A DNA stretch of 64,000 nt from Candidatus Gastranaerophilales bacterium. GTDB taxonomy: Bacteria; Cyanobacteriota; Vampirovibrionia; Gastranaerophilales; Gastranaerophilaceae. Location: positions 1 through 64,000 of the forward strand of contig CALUTF010000005.1 of the NCBI GenBank assembly GCA_944323595.1, in the 5' to 3' direction. Below the pieces are notes generated by a model, which saw only the letters and a program-made list of their open reading frames with translations, did no database searches and had not been told where the DNA came from. Within the stretch, counting starts at the first letter, position 1, and each line of letters opens with the position of its first letter. Shown one piece after another: positions 10,621-20,039 of this stretch. Both the position numbers and the translations under genes were made by a program.

Positions 10621-11100
10621 ATGAATGATATAACATTTACCGGCATAAAAGGTTTACATACATACAAGATTAAAAATCATAATAACCCCGACAACCCTAT
10701 ATTAAGGATTTCGGCAAAATTATCTAATGACGCTGATGGGTATGATTTGTCAGATTATTTTAATTATTTGAGAAAATCACGTAAAGAATATCGGGAATAT
10801 TGCAAAAATTTTGATGATCCTACAGCTATAGAGTTGGACTGTTTGACGATTAATGAAAAAGGTTTTGGAAAACGAAATGCCTTTAAACTTAATCGTATTC
10901 CGCTTCTTTTCGACAGAGATGAAGTTATACCTATATTTGAATTCCTTGCACGCTTTACAAAAAGAGCTGCTGAAAGCACGACATCACCTGTGCAAAAGGA
11001 ATTTATAAATAAAGTAAATTCAGCAATAACAGAAGCTGCTGCAAAATATTTTGAAATTCCGCTGAAGAGTTTATTTCGAGATAATCATAAAAGATTTTAG
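10621..11100 (+). CDS. Unrecognised 159-residue protein
   Basis: I do not recognise a family. The protein is soluble and charged, with no signal peptide or membrane segment. Its N-terminus (ITFTGIK) resembles the HFSGFK near the N-terminus of the acetyltransferase-like protein at 27357-28001. The 3' end overlaps the convergent glycosidase gene by 30 bases. No Shine-Dalgarno or leaderless -10 is evident at the ATG, so the start is less certain. Confidence 0.65.
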   Translation: MNDITFTGIKGLHTYKIKNHNNPDNPILRISAKLSNDADGYDLSDYFNYLRKSRKEYREYCKNFDDPTAIELDCLTINEKGFGKRNAFKLNRIPLLFDRDEVIPIFEFLARFTKRAAESTTSPVQKEFINKVNSAITEAAAKYFEIPLKSLFRDNHKRF

Positions 11101-11868
11101 GTTTCTGCCGCCGCCATCGCTGTTTGAAGTTACTTCAATTTTATCAAGGTAATTCATTGATGTTGAACTTCCGCCATCAAAAGCCATAGCTCTATCAAAT
11201 CCCATTTTTTTACATAATGACTGAACTTCATACATATCCATCGGGTTTTTATCGGTTATTATGAGAATATGCGCAACTCCGTCTTTTAGACCGATAACAG
11301 TTCTTGCTGTTTTATGTAAAACTGACGCTGATTCACGAATAACTTCGCCGTCTTTTTTTACTATAAAAAATTCTTCTTCCAATCTCAATGTTGGTAATAT
11401 TAAAGGTCCGCCCTGCGCGGATGTTAACAGCTCGCAGCCAAACTCGATATCTGCTTTATGAGGTGTTATTTCGTAATGAAGCTTGTTTCCGCATCTGACG
11501 ACACGAAATTCAGTACGGTTCATTATCATATCCAGACTTTTTCTTGAATATTTTCCGCCCATCCAGAGGTTTTCATTAAACAGCGGGTCAGCAGATATTT
11601 GTCCGTCAGTTACTATGTAGGAAATTGTTTTTTCGTTTTCCGGATCAAAAAAGCCCGCGTTTATTGTCAATTTAGCGTTACCTTTCTGGTGCGCTTCTTT
11701 GTTTGTTATCAAATGCTCGCTTGTTACAAATTTAATTTTCTTTTTAATCTTTTCACCGTTCAGTGTGATATGATAAATCCCGTCATTATATTCTATATCG
11801 ACAGGTTTTGACATTACAGATGTATTGATGGTTAATAGTGTGCATAGAAGCAGAATAATTTTTTTCAT
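11071..11868 (-). CDS. Exported phosphodiester glycosidase (NAGPA domain)
   Basis: This 265-residue protein has a short signal peptide and a phosphodiester glycosidase (NAGPA/DUF2233) domain: KLTINAGFFD, ARTVIGLKDG, and AMAFDGGSSTSMNYLDK near the C-terminus, followed by GGGR. Family members remove N-acetylglucosamine from phosphodiester-linked glycans; in bacteria the substrate is probably wall or surface polysaccharide. Its ATG overlaps the lptF stop (TAATG), so it is the last gene of an lptB-lptF-glycosidase operon. Confidence 0.85.
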   Translation of the reverse strand: MKKIILLLCTLLTINTSVMSKPVDIEYNDGIYHITLNGEKIKKKIKFVTSEHLITNKEAHQKGNAKLTINAGFFDPENEKTISYIVTDGQISADPLFNENLWMGGKYSRKSLDMIMNRTEFRVVRCGNKLHYEITPHKADIEFGCELLTSAQGGPLILPTLRLEEEFFIVKKDGEVIRESASVLHKTARTVIGLKDGVAHILIITDKNPMDMYEVQSLCKKMGFDRAMAFDGGSSTSMNYLDKIEVTSNSDGGGRNLKSFMIISK

Positions 11869-12983
11869 TACAAATCCTTAGTTTTATAGAAGCCGATAAT
11901 AGCCGCTAAAAATGCCAGTGGCGGGAATATTGCAGTTATCAGCGGATGTAATACACCTTTTTCTGCCAGCAGGTCAAAGAAAGGCAGAGTTATATAATAT
12001 AAGAAAATACAGCCTATAGCTATTGTAAAACCTATTAAACGTTGTTCGCGTGGCTTTGAAAATCCGAGAAGCGCTCCCATTATCGCAAGCAATATGCATA
12101 CAAACGGGTGGAAAAATCTTTGCAGATATTTATTCAGCATATATCTGTATTCTTCGGTTAAGCCTTCTTTTTTAAGCAGTTTTATATAATTGTGTAAATC
12201 ATGGTTCGTAATGTCCCGTTCTTTTTTGACGGAATATGTCATTAATGTATAGGCATTTTGTGCGGATTCTCCGTTTAAGACCGACATAGCCGGAATTTGA
12301 TCAATCGCTTCAAATATACCGTCGTTATTAATTTTATAGCGTGTGACATTATAAAGTGCCCAATGGTCAGGATAAGTTCTTCCGGTTTTTGCATGATATA
12401 TGTTTGAAAGCTGATGGACATCTGTATACCGTTGTTTTGAAAAATCCAGAACTATGATGTTTACCATTTTATCAAGACTGAATTTTGAAACAATTACAGC
12501 ATTCACCGGCACATTGTTGATGTCTTTTTGTGTATAAATATATTGTGTAGTTGTGTATTCACCTTTTATATCTTTAAGTTTTTGCGCAGAAAGCGGAATC
12601 AGCTTATCATAGGTTACAAAGCACATCCAGGTTACGATTAGGCTTAAGACAATAACAGGAGCAATAATTCTTTTGAAAGACAATCCGACGGCTCTGAATA
12701 TGGTAAGTTCCGAGTCTTTACTCAATTTATCGAACGTGAATAAAGAACCGAGAAGCAACCCTACAGGAAAAGCTTTTCCGAGAATTTTGGGCAATTCGAA
12801 AAATAATACAAGTACGGCTGTTTTAATGCCATACTCACCGGCAAGAGTCTTTTTTATTGTATTCAAAAGCATTTCCGGCGCAATCCATACAACGGTAAAA
12901 AGTAAGATTGCAACGAATGTTGTAACCATTACCTGCGTAAAAATATATTTATCATATATAGTTATTCTAGGTAAAAATTTCAT
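11868..12983 (-). CDS. lptF: LptF/LptG-family LPS export permease
   Basis: This 371-residue inner-membrane protein of the YjgP/YjgQ family forms, with LptB, the ABC transporter that extracts LPS and passes it to the periplasmic bridge. It has the typical plan: helices near residues 15-35, 55-80 and 100-120, a large periplasmic jellyroll domain (about 135-270), and three C-terminal helices. FRAVGLSFKRI matches the coupling region. Only one such permease is present here; a partner would have to be elsewhere or the complex is a homodimer. Start and stop overlap both neighbours. Confidence 0.88.
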   Translation of the reverse strand: MKFLPRITIYDKYIFTQVMVTTFVAILLFTVVWIAPEMLLNTIKKTLAGEYGIKTAVLVLFFELPKILGKAFPVGLLLGSLFTFDKLSKDSELTIFRAVGLSFKRIIAPVIVLSLIVTWMCFVTYDKLIPLSAQKLKDIKGEYTTTQYIYTQKDINNVPVNAVIVSKFSLDKMVNIIVLDFSKQRYTDVHQLSNIYHAKTGRTYPDHWALYNVTRYKINNDGIFEAIDQIPAMSVLNGESAQNAYTLMTYSVKKERDITNHDLHNYIKLLKKEGLTEEYRYMLNKYLQRFFHPFVCILLAIMGALLGFSKPREQRLIGFTIAIGCIFLYYITLPFFDLLAEKGVLHPLITAIFPPLAFLAAIIGFYKTKDL

Positions 12984-13708
12984 TAGAGTTGGAAATCCTT
13001 TCCTAAATAAAATTCCTTAGCAACAGGATCAACTGCAACATCTTTACTTCTACCCTGTATTTTAATTTTCCCGTCAAAGATTACGTATGCTCTGTCAGTA
13101 ATAGAAAGTGTCGCTTTCGGGTTGTGGTCTGTAATCAGCACACCCAGCCCTTTATCTTCTGAGATTTTTCTGATATTGTCTTTAATATCACCGATTGCAA
13201 TAGGGTCAATACCGGCAAACGGTTCATCAAGCAGCATAAAATCAGGACTTGCTGCAAGAGCTCTTGCAATTTCAACACGTCGTCTTTCTCCGCCTGATAG
13301 TGACACTGCGGCATAGTGACGAAGTCTTTTTATACCGAATTCTTCCAAAAGTTCTTCCAGTTTGTATTTTTTTTCTCTGTAAGTTAGTTTATCATTCATT
13401 TGGAGAACGAGTTTAATATTATCTTCAACGCTTAATTTTCTGAAGATAGATGCTTCCTGAGGAAGATAACCCAATCCTGCTTTTGCCCTGATATTCATTG
13501 GCCAGCTTGTTATATCCTGTCCATCAAGCAAAATATGACCTTTGTTTGGTTTTATAAGTCCGACTACCATGTAAAATGTAGTGGTCTTTCCTGCTCCGTT
13601 AGGACCCAGCAGGCAAACTACTTCTCCTTTGTTCATTTCAAAAGAGATATCATTTACTACACTTCTGTCCCCGTATATTTTCACTAAATTTTTTGCTTCT
13701 ATCTTCAT
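12983..13708 (-). CDS. lptB: LPS export ABC transporter ATPase LptB
   Basis: This 241-residue ATPase powers LPS extraction. It has Walker A GPNGAGKTT (residues 35-43), the LptB-typical Q-loop sequence YLPQEASIFRKLSVEDN, signature LSGGERRR, Walker B FMLLDEPFAGIDP and the switch histidine in LITDH. An AGGGG Shine-Dalgarno is seven bases upstream. Its stop overlaps the lptF start in TAATG, so the two are coupled. Confidence 0.93.
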   Translation of the reverse strand: MKIEAKNLVKIYGDRSVVNDISFEMNKGEVVCLLGPNGAGKTTTFYMVVGLIKPNKGHILLDGQDITSWPMNIRAKAGLGYLPQEASIFRKLSVEDNIKLVLQMNDKLTYREKKYKLEELLEEFGIKRLRHYAAVSLSGGERRRVEIARALAASPDFMLLDEPFAGIDPIAIGDIKDNIRKISEDKGLGVLITDHNPKATLSITDRAYVIFDGKIKIQGRSKDVAVDPVAKEFYLGKDFQL

Positions 13709-13843
13709 ATATGCCCCTTTTAGTATAATTAATATTCTAATTTAAACAGGGTGAAAATGCAATCATAGTCAGTATTTCAAAAATATATTGTTAAGATATG
13801 TAAAATATATTTGAAATATATACAAAAATTCTAAATAATGAGT

Positions 13844-13930
13844 TATAATATATATATAACCATTTTTCTTTTTCTTTATTTTCTCCTACACACTAACCTT
13901 TTACCAAAACAGCCGTAAAAACGGCTTTTC
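13844..13930 (+). promoter_or_regulatory. Possible short plus-strand transcript ending in hairpin
   Basis: The 350-base gap between lptB and trpS holds TATAAT at 13844-13849 and, 60 bases later, a hairpin AGCCGT-AAAA-ACGGCT (13911-13926) followed by TTTTC. The hairpin is symmetric, so it may end transcription in either direction. A tiny RNA is possible, but no -35 can be seen. Confidence 0.25.
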
Positions 13931-13950
13931 ATTAAAACAATTGACAATTT

Positions 13951-13987
13951 CATAAAAAAGACTTTCTCATCCGCAAGGGTGATAAAG
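13951..13987 (-). terminator. trpS terminator
   Basis: An 11-pair stem with one mismatch (13962-13972 with 13977-13987) around a GCAA tetraloop is followed on the minus strand by a run of six T (13953-13958), downstream of trpS. A further long-range inverted repeat, CAAGCAGG (13990-13997) with CCTGCTTG (14043-14050), sits between it and the trpS stop. Confidence 0.65.
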
Positions 13988-14060
13988 AACAAGCAGGATC
14001 CTCTGTATATCTTATAATGTATATTAAAAACCGAAAATCTTACCTGCTTGTTTTTTATTT

Positions 14061-15062
14061 TTAGTACATCCCGATTAATTCTCTGACAGTTAAGAGAGTT
14101 TTTCGGGCTTGTATGCGTGCTTTTTCAGAACCTTCCAGGATAATTCTTCTGACCTCTTCAGGGTGGGCTTCATAGTATCTGCGTTTTTCCCTGATTGGTT
14201 TTAATTTTTCATTAATAAGCGCACCAAGCTGGCGTTTACAATCAGCGCAGCCGCGTAGACCTTTTTCACATTCCGTTTTAACCTGAGATATTTGTTCTTC
14301 AGAGCCGAATATTTTCCAGTATTTGAAAGCAACTTCGCACTCGTCCGGATGTCCCGGATCATCTTTTCTCATTCTGCTTCTGTCTGTAATTGCACTCATG
14401 ACTTTTTTTGCGGTTACTTCTTCTGAATCGGAGATTTTTATATCATTTTGGAAAGATTTACCCATTTTATTTCCGTCCAGACCGCATATAAGAGCACAGT
14501 CATTAAGGAGCGGCACAGGTTCTTTAAAGAAGTCTGTTTTGTAAATATTATTGAAACGTCTTGCGATATCGCGGGTAATTTCAATATGTGCAATTTGATC
14601 GCTTCCGACAGGAACAGCGTCTGCATTAAACATCATTATATCCGCACTCATAAGTACCGGATAACCCATTAATCCAAATCCTATTTGTGAATTAAGCCCC
14701 TCTTTTGTTCGTAGAATTTTTGCCATATCTTTTAAGGTCGGGTCACGTTCTACCCAGTTTTGCGGGGTAATCATGCCAAGATATATATTTAATTCTGCAA
14801 TTTCCGGAACAAGTGATTGGACGTAAATAGTCGCTTTATCCGGATCTATACCGGATGCAAGCCAGTCTATGACAACATCAGTAACATCTTGTTTCATTGT
14901 TTCTGTTTTATCGTACTTTGTTGTGAGAGCGTGCCAGTCAGCCACAAAGAAGAAACTTTCATATTTTTCCTGTAGCTGCACCAAATTTTGGATAACACCG
15001 AGGTAGTGTCCGAGGTGGAGTTTACCTGTTGATCTCATACCTGTTACGATTCTTTGTGTCAT
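14061..15062 (-). CDS. trpS: Tryptophanyl-tRNA synthetase
   Basis: TrpS charges tRNA-Trp. The 333-residue class I enzyme has the HIGH-like motif LHLGH (residues 15-19), the trpS motif GLMGYPVLMSADI and KMGKS (199-203). The start at 15062 is preceded by an AAAAGG site; the ATG at 15083 has no Shine-Dalgarno. TATAAT lies about 10 bases before that upstream ATG and probably belongs to the promoter. Length is standard. Confidence 0.95.
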   Translation of the reverse strand: MTQRIVTGMRSTGKLHLGHYLGVIQNLVQLQEKYESFFFVADWHALTTKYDKTETMKQDVTDVVIDWLASGIDPDKATIYVQSLVPEIAELNIYLGMITPQNWVERDPTLKDMAKILRTKEGLNSQIGFGLMGYPVLMSADIMMFNADAVPVGSDQIAHIEITRDIARRFNNIYKTDFFKEPVPLLNDCALICGLDGNKMGKSFQNDIKISDSEEVTAKKVMSAITDRSRMRKDDPGHPDECEVAFKYWKIFGSEEQISQVKTECEKGLRGCADCKRQLGALINEKLKPIREKRRYYEAHPEEVRRIILEGSEKARIQARKTLLTVRELIGMY

Positions 15063-15166
15063 AACCTTTTCCCGTCCTTTCATTTACATTGAAATTATAA
15101 CTGAAAAATCTATTGGTGTAAATCAATATTCCCTCTGCAGGCTATAAAATTTTGTAATTTTTATGC

Positions 15167-15172
15167 TAAGCT
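15167..15172 (+). promoter_or_regulatory. Extended -10 of leaderless binding-protein gene
   Basis: TAAGCT preceded by TGC ends six bases before the ATG at 15179. No Shine-Dalgarno is present. Confidence 0.45.
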
Positions 15173-15178
15173 AAACTT

Positions 15179-17026
15179 ATGAAGAGAATAATATTCGGGT
15201 TAATAATTTTATTCTTACTTATTTGGGGCTTAAAATCCTGTTTGCATGCAGATATTCCCGAAACTGAACAGCCGCCTGTTTCTGTTATTGATGAAACTCA
15301 TCAGATTATTCCGCCGCCTCCGCAAAAAAATGTTACGATTGACGGGGTGGATTATTTACAGTCACAGGCACCTGTCGGAAAATTCGGCGGTACTTTTATA
15401 GCTTCAACCATAGGTGAGGGACCTAAGACATTCAATCCGTTTAATTCAAGAGATAACATTTCATCTCTTATGTCAGATATTATGTATGACGGACTTTTGA
15501 CAACAAATCCTTATACAGGGGAAGTTATACCAAAGCTTGCAAAATCTTTTGAAGTTAACGGGTCGGAATATATTATTGAACTTCGCCGCGGGCTTAAATG
15601 GTCTGACGGCAAGCCTATTACTGCTGATGATGTTGTATTTACCTGGAGGGATATTGTTTTTGCGGGTGTAGGTAATACTTCTGTAAGAGATTCTATCGTG
15701 ATTGACGGTGAACTGCCTACAGTTGCGAAGATTGATGACTATACGGTAAAATTTACGACACCGAAACCTTTTGCTCCGTTTTTGAGAATGCTTTCAAATC
15801 CGATTGCACCTAAACATGTTTTTGAAGCCGCAGTGAAAAAAGGAAATGCTTATTTCGATACATTTTTATCTACAAACGCAGATCCGAAAACTTTTGTCAC
15901 AAGCGGGGCTTTTAGAATTCAGGAATATATTCCGGCGCAAAGAGTTACGTTTGTGCGTAATCCTGATTACTATGTTATAAATACAAAAGATGAAAAATTG
16001 CCTTATCTTGATAAATTAGTCTATTTGATTGTAGGTGATTTGAATAATGAGGTTTTGAAGTTTGAAGCAAAGGAGCTTGATATAATCGGTTTGCAGGGCG
16101 CAAATGTTGCCAGATTTAAAACTCTTGAACCGCATTCTGATTTTACTGTTTATAATCTCGGTCCGAATACAGGCACAATGTATTTGACAATGAATTTGAA
16201 CAACCGTAAGAATGAGGACGGAAAATTTTATGTTGAACCTAAAAAACAAATCTGGTTCAGAAATAGAAATTTCAGGCGTGCTGTTGATTACGCCATAGAC
16301 CGTGATAATATGGTATTTAATATTGCCAACGGACTTGGAGAGCCCCTGTTCACGGCAGAAAGTCTTAATTCAATATTCTTAAATAAAAATCTTAAACCAT
16401 ACCATAAAGATTTGGCTAAATCACGGGAGTTGTTAAAACAAGAGGGTTTTTATTGGGATAAAAAAGACCGTTTGTTTGATAAATACAATAACAGAGTGGA
16501 ATTTGACCTCTATACAAATGCCGGTAACACGGAACGTGAGGCTATCGGGGTTATGGTAAAACAGGATTTGGAAGATTTAGGCATGAAAGTTAATTTCAAA
16601 CCTGTTGAGTTTAATTCTCTTGTTAATAAATTAGCAAATACACTGGATTGGGATATGGTGATAATGGGATTGACGGGTTCTCCTCTGGAGCCTAACAGCG
16701 GTAAGAATGTATGGCATTCCCGCGGCACTCTCCACATGTTTAACCAGCGTCTTGAAAAAGACAAAAAAGATGACAGGTTTGATTGGGAAAAACGTCTTGA
16801 TGAAATTTATGACAAAGGAGCCCTCGCAATAGATTTCAACGAACGAAAAAAATATTACGACGAATATCAGCAGATTGCCTATGATGAAAAACCGTTTATT
16901 TATATTTATTCTCCAATTGTGATTACAGCGATAAGAGATAAATTCAAAAATGTTTTTCCGACAACGCTCGGCGGGGCAACTCATAATATCGAAGAAATTT
17001 ATATTGATAAGGAGGGCAGAAAATAA
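15179..17026 (+). CDS. Peptide ABC transporter substrate-binding protein
   Basis: This 615-residue protein is a family-5 extracellular solute-binding protein (OppA/DppA/YejA type). After an N-terminal hydrophobic helix ending in a cysteine (LKSC, a weak lipobox), the mature part has the family entry SLMSDIMYDGLLTTNP.TGEVIPKLA, LRRGLKWSDGKPITADDV and the C-terminal RKKYYDEYQQIAYDE. It should bind oligopeptides or a related ligand in the periplasm. It overlaps the first permease by one base (TAATG). Confidence 0.9.
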   Translation: MKRIIFGLIILFLLIWGLKSCLHADIPETEQPPVSVIDETHQIIPPPPQKNVTIDGVDYLQSQAPVGKFGGTFIASTIGEGPKTFNPFNSRDNISSLMSDIMYDGLLTTNPYTGEVIPKLAKSFEVNGSEYIIELRRGLKWSDGKPITADDVVFTWRDIVFAGVGNTSVRDSIVIDGELPTVAKIDDYTVKFTTPKPFAPFLRMLSNPIAPKHVFEAAVKKGNAYFDTFLSTNADPKTFVTSGAFRIQEYIPAQRVTFVRNPDYYVINTKDEKLPYLDKLVYLIVGDLNNEVLKFEAKELDIIGLQGANVARFKTLEPHSDFTVYNLGPNTGTMYLTMNLNNRKNEDGKFYVEPKKQIWFRNRNFRRAVDYAIDRDNMVFNIANGLGEPLFTAESLNSIFLNKNLKPYHKDLAKSRELLKQEGFYWDKKDRLFDKYNNRVEFDLYTNAGNTEREAIGVMVKQDLEDLGMKVNFKPVEFNSLVNKLANTLDWDMVIMGLTGSPLEPNSGKNVWHSRGTLHMFNQRLEKDKKDDRFDWEKRLDEIYDKGALAIDFNERKKYYDEYQQIAYDEKPFIYIYSPIVITAIRDKFKNVFPTTLGGATHNIEEIYIDKEGRK

Positions 17027-17994
17027 TGCAGATACTCCTTTACATACTCAAAAGAATTCTACAGACAATACCGCTTTTGATAATAGTATCAATAGTAAGT
17101 TTCTTTATAATCCGCCTGTCGCCTGTAGATCCGCTTGCTGAACTCAGATTAAATCCGTCAGTATCAAAAGAAACATTACAGCGTGAAACAGAACGTTTAG
17201 GACTGGATAAACCTATTATTGTCCAATATGGCAAATGGGCAAAGTCTTTTATAAAAGGTGATTTAGGTGTAACTTCAAGCGGCGAACTTGTTAGTGCGAA
17301 GCTAAAGGAGCGTATTCCAAATACACTTCTGCTTACAGTAATTGTCATATTTTTGACATGGGTAGTCGGAGTTCCTCTCGGGGTTGCTGCTGCGTTAAAC
17401 TGGAAGACTCCGTTTGACAGGATGATGACAATTTTGACCAGTATAGGGATGGCTATCCCGTCATTTTTCTTTGCTGTTTTGCTTTTGATTTTTGCGGTTA
17501 AAACAGGATGGTTTCCTGTCGGCGGTTTGACATGTACTAATTTTAATGAATTGAGTTTTGGCGGAAAAGTGCTGGATCTTGCACATCACCTCTTTTTGCC
17601 GGTACTTGTTCTGTTTACAATTTCTCTTGCCGGTCTTCAGCGCCAGATGAGAGCGAATTTGCTTGATGTTCTGGATAGCGATTATGTGAAATTTGCCAGA
17701 GCCAAGGGACTAAGTGAATTTAAAGTAATTTATAAGCACGCTTTACGTAATGCAATAAATCCAATGATTACACTGTTGGGTTTTGAATTTGCAGGGCTTT
17801 TAAGCGGGGCTGCATTGACTGAATATGTGTTTCAATATCCGGGGCTGGGACGGTTAATCCTTGAAGCGGTGTTGAAATCCGATATAAATCTTGTAATGGC
17901 ATCGTTGATGATGGGTGCTATTATGCTTGTTTTAGGTAATTTGATTGCTGATATTCTGTTGATTATCACCGATCCGAGAATCAGGGACAAATAA
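17026..17994 (+). CDS. DppB/OppB-type permease
   Basis: This 322-residue inner-membrane permease of a peptide/nickel ABC transporter has six predicted helices, an N-terminal LKRILQTIPLLIIVSIVSFF helix, the PVDPLAELRLNP periplasmic motif and the EAA loop YVKFARAKGLSEFKVIYKHALRNA that docks the ATPase. It is coupled to the binding-protein gene upstream and to the second permease three bases downstream. Confidence 0.92.
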   Translation: MQILLYILKRILQTIPLLIIVSIVSFFIIRLSPVDPLAELRLNPSVSKETLQRETERLGLDKPIIVQYGKWAKSFIKGDLGVTSSGELVSAKLKERIPNTLLLTVIVIFLTWVVGVPLGVAAALNWKTPFDRMMTILTSIGMAIPSFFFAVLLLIFAVKTGWFPVGGLTCTNFNELSFGGKVLDLAHHLFLPVLVLFTISLAGLQRQMRANLLDVLDSDYVKFARAKGLSEFKVIYKHALRNAINPMITLLGFEFAGLLSGAALTEYVFQYPGLGRLILEAVLKSDINLVMASLMMGAIMLVLGNLIADILLIITDPRIRDK

Positions 17995-17996
17995 TT

Positions 17997-19064
17997 ATGT
18001 GGAAAGATGTTTTAAAACAACTTATAAAAGATAAATTTGCTTTCGCCGCGTTAATTTTGCTCGGAATAATTTATTTCATGCTTTTGTTTGCTGATTTTAT
18101 AGCACCATATTCAAAAGATTTTTCAGACCGCTCCATGGCTTATGTGCCGCCCTCAAAAATATTTGTAATTGATGAGACCGGAAAATTGTCTGTCCCTTAC
18201 ACTTATAACTACAAAAGGGAATTCGACCCTGTTAATTTACGGATAAAATACACATTTGACAGAAGCCAAAAACATTATATAAAATTTTTCGGCAAGGGGG
18301 AACCTTATAAATTATGGGGCATTATCCCTATGCAGCGCCACCTTGTTACAACTGACGCGGCTGGACGATTGTTTCTTTTAGGTACTGATATTAACGGGCG
18401 TGATGTTTTTTCGAGATTGCTTTTCGGCGGTAGAATTTCTATGACAATAGGATTTCTTGCTTTATTCGTATTATTCCCTATAGGGCTCTTATACGGCGGT
18501 ATTGCCGGTTATTTCGGCGGTAAAACGGATATGCTTATGATGCGTTTTGCGGAAGCTATTATGTGTATTCCGAGCTTTTATCTTCTTATTATTCTGGCAT
18601 CAATTCTGCCGTCCGGCATGACCAGTATCCAGAGATTTATGCTTATTGTAATCATTCTTGCACTTATTGGCTGGGCAGGTTTTGCACGTGTTGTAAGAGG
18701 TATGGTGCTTTCTGTTAAAAATCAGGAATATGTTCAGTCTGCACGCTCGATAGGAGCTTCCAGACTCGGTATTATCGTAAAACATATTCTGCCGCAGACA
18801 ACAAGTTATGTAATTGTTGCGATGACCTTGTCTGTCCCTGGATATATTCTCTCAGAATCAGGCTTGAGCTTTCTGGGGCTTGGAATACAACAGCCGGATG
18901 CAAGCTGGGGAAATATGCTTAAAGAAGCTCAGGAATATACAAATATTCTCTACAGACCGTGGCTTTTGACTCCGGGATTTTTAATTTTTGTTGCGGTGCT
19001 GTCTTTTAACCTGATTGGTGATACAATTAGAGACGTGTTAGACCCGAAAAGTAAGGTAAGGTAA
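17997..19064 (+). CDS. DppC/OppC-type permease
   Basis: This 355-residue permease is the partner of the preceding one. It has the N-terminal APYSKDFSDRSMAYVPPS motif, LGTDINGRDVFSRLLFGGRISM and the EAA loop EYVQSARSIGASRLGIIVKHILP. It carries a periplasmic insertion (about residues 45-120), as in YejE-type permeases. No ATP-binding subunit follows; the next gene is mgtC, overlapping by one base. Confidence 0.92.
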   Translation: MWKDVLKQLIKDKFAFAALILLGIIYFMLLFADFIAPYSKDFSDRSMAYVPPSKIFVIDETGKLSVPYTYNYKREFDPVNLRIKYTFDRSQKHYIKFFGKGEPYKLWGIIPMQRHLVTTDAAGRLFLLGTDINGRDVFSRLLFGGRISMTIGFLALFVLFPIGLLYGGIAGYFGGKTDMLMMRFAEAIMCIPSFYLLIILASILPSGMTSIQRFMLIVIILALIGWAGFARVVRGMVLSVKNQEYVQSARSIGASRLGIIVKHILPQTTSYVIVAMTLSVPGYILSESGLSFLGLGIQQPDASWGNMLKEAQEYTNILYRPWLLTPGFLIFVAVLSFNLIGDTIRDVLDPKSKVR

Positions 19065-19777
19065 TGGAAGTTTTAACGGATTTTTTTAACTGGAACGTAA
19101 TTTTGAGGATAATTTCGGCAGTAGTTTTAGGTTTTGCTGTCGGACTGGAAAGAGAAATGACAAATAAATATGCCGGTTTGCGGACAAATATTCTGGTCTG
19201 TCTGGGTGCCTGTGTATTCACCTTAATTTCGATTTACGGTTTTCCTATGGTATCTGTAACCGGTGACGAATACGGAACACGCGATACAGCGCGTGTCGCG
19301 GCTCAGGTTGTTACGGGTATAGGTTTCATAGGCGGTGGAACTGTATTAAGGCATGGAGCCACTGTTTTCGGCTTAACAACAGCCGCTACACTATGGATGT
19401 CTGCAAGTATCGGTATGGCTTGCGGGGCAGGTTTGTACGGAATTGCTGTTATGTCAACGGTTATCGCTATTTTAATCCTTGTGTCCGTAAGATTTTTTGA
19501 AAAAAATATCCTTGTATCAAGCACAAAAAATCTTAAACGTCTTAAAGTTAACATTGCATGCATGAACGACAAATCAAATGAAATTTATGATTATATGGTA
19601 GAGCATTATCCACAGCTCAGAGAGATTTCTAAAAAGCTCAGCAAGAGTGATGAAAATATTTCCAAAATCTCTGCAATTATTGACGTAAATGCAAGAAAAC
19701 CAATTCAGGATATGTATAAAAAGCTCCAAAAATTAGACGGGATTGATTCTATTTCTATTCAGGAATCTGTTGAATAA
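19064..19777 (+). CDS. MgtC/SapB-family membrane protein
   Basis: This 237-residue protein has the MgtC family core: GFAVGLEREMTNKYAGLRTNILVCLGA, GIGFIGGGTVLRHG and TTAATLWMSASIGMACG, with four to five helices, then a soluble C-terminal domain of about 80 residues resembling an ACT-type fold. MgtC proteins are associated with Mg-limited growth and with control of membrane ATPases, not transport. Its position directly after two peptide permeases, overlapping by one base, is unusual. Confidence 0.88.
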   Translation: MEVLTDFFNWNVILRIISAVVLGFAVGLEREMTNKYAGLRTNILVCLGACVFTLISIYGFPMVSVTGDEYGTRDTARVAAQVVTGIGFIGGGTVLRHGATVFGLTTAATLWMSASIGMACGAGLYGIAVMSTVIAILILVSVRFFEKNILVSSTKNLKRLKVNIACMNDKSNEIYDYMVEHYPQLREISKKLSKSDENISKISAIIDVNARKPIQDMYKKLQKLDGIDSISIQESVE

Positions 19778-19800
19778 GTCCTGTCGTTAATGCAAGTTTC

Positions 19801-19842
19801 AATATCTTCCTTCCCGCTTTTGGCAAGGAAGATATTTTTTTT
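19801..19842 (+). terminator. Terminator of the transporter-mgtC unit
   Basis: A perfect 12-bp stem (19801-19812 with 19825-19836) is followed by a T-run. Confidence 0.85.
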
Positions 19843-19893
19843 CATATTTAATATTGCACCTGCGCCTGTTCCCTGTGAGTCCGTAATAAGCAT

Positions 19894-19919
19894 AAAAAAA
19901 ACCACTCATTTCTGAGTGG
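19894..19919 (-). terminator. Terminator of the small RNA
   Basis: On the minus strand CCACTCA-GAAA-TGAGTGG is followed by eight T. Confidence 0.8.
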
Positions 19920-20033
19920 GTCGTTTTCTGCATCCTAATGGTCTCTTTTAGTGTTTATTATTTAGGAGTTTATATGTTTTTGGGGTTAATGAATCTATTT
20001 ATATTTAGTGTTTCGACTACACTTAAATCTTAT
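19894..20033 (-). ncRNA. Candidate small RNA of about 140 nt
   Basis: The 530-base gap between mgtC and the gene at 20310 has no open frame, but the minus strand shows a complete transcription unit. TTGACT (20063-20068) and CATAAT (20040-20045) are 17 bases apart, the predicted start is near 20033, and a terminator with a 7-bp stem, a GAAA loop and eight T lies at 19894-19919. The RNA has a 5' hairpin (AGTGT...ACACT) and an unpaired-looking A-rich centre containing ACTCCT, which is complementary to Shine-Dalgarno sequences. I do not recognise 6S, tmRNA, SRP or RNase P features. A trans-acting regulator is the best guess. Confidence 0.6.
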
Positions 20034-20039
20034 GTAATT

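Noticed and set aside
13844-13930. Confident small RNA between lptB and trpS
   Set aside because: A -10-like box and a hairpin are present but no -35 and a weak T-tract, so it is listed only as a possibility.
15179-15300. Confident lipoprotein call for the binding protein
   Set aside because: The residues before the cysteine (LKS) do not fit the lipobox well, so anchor type is left open.
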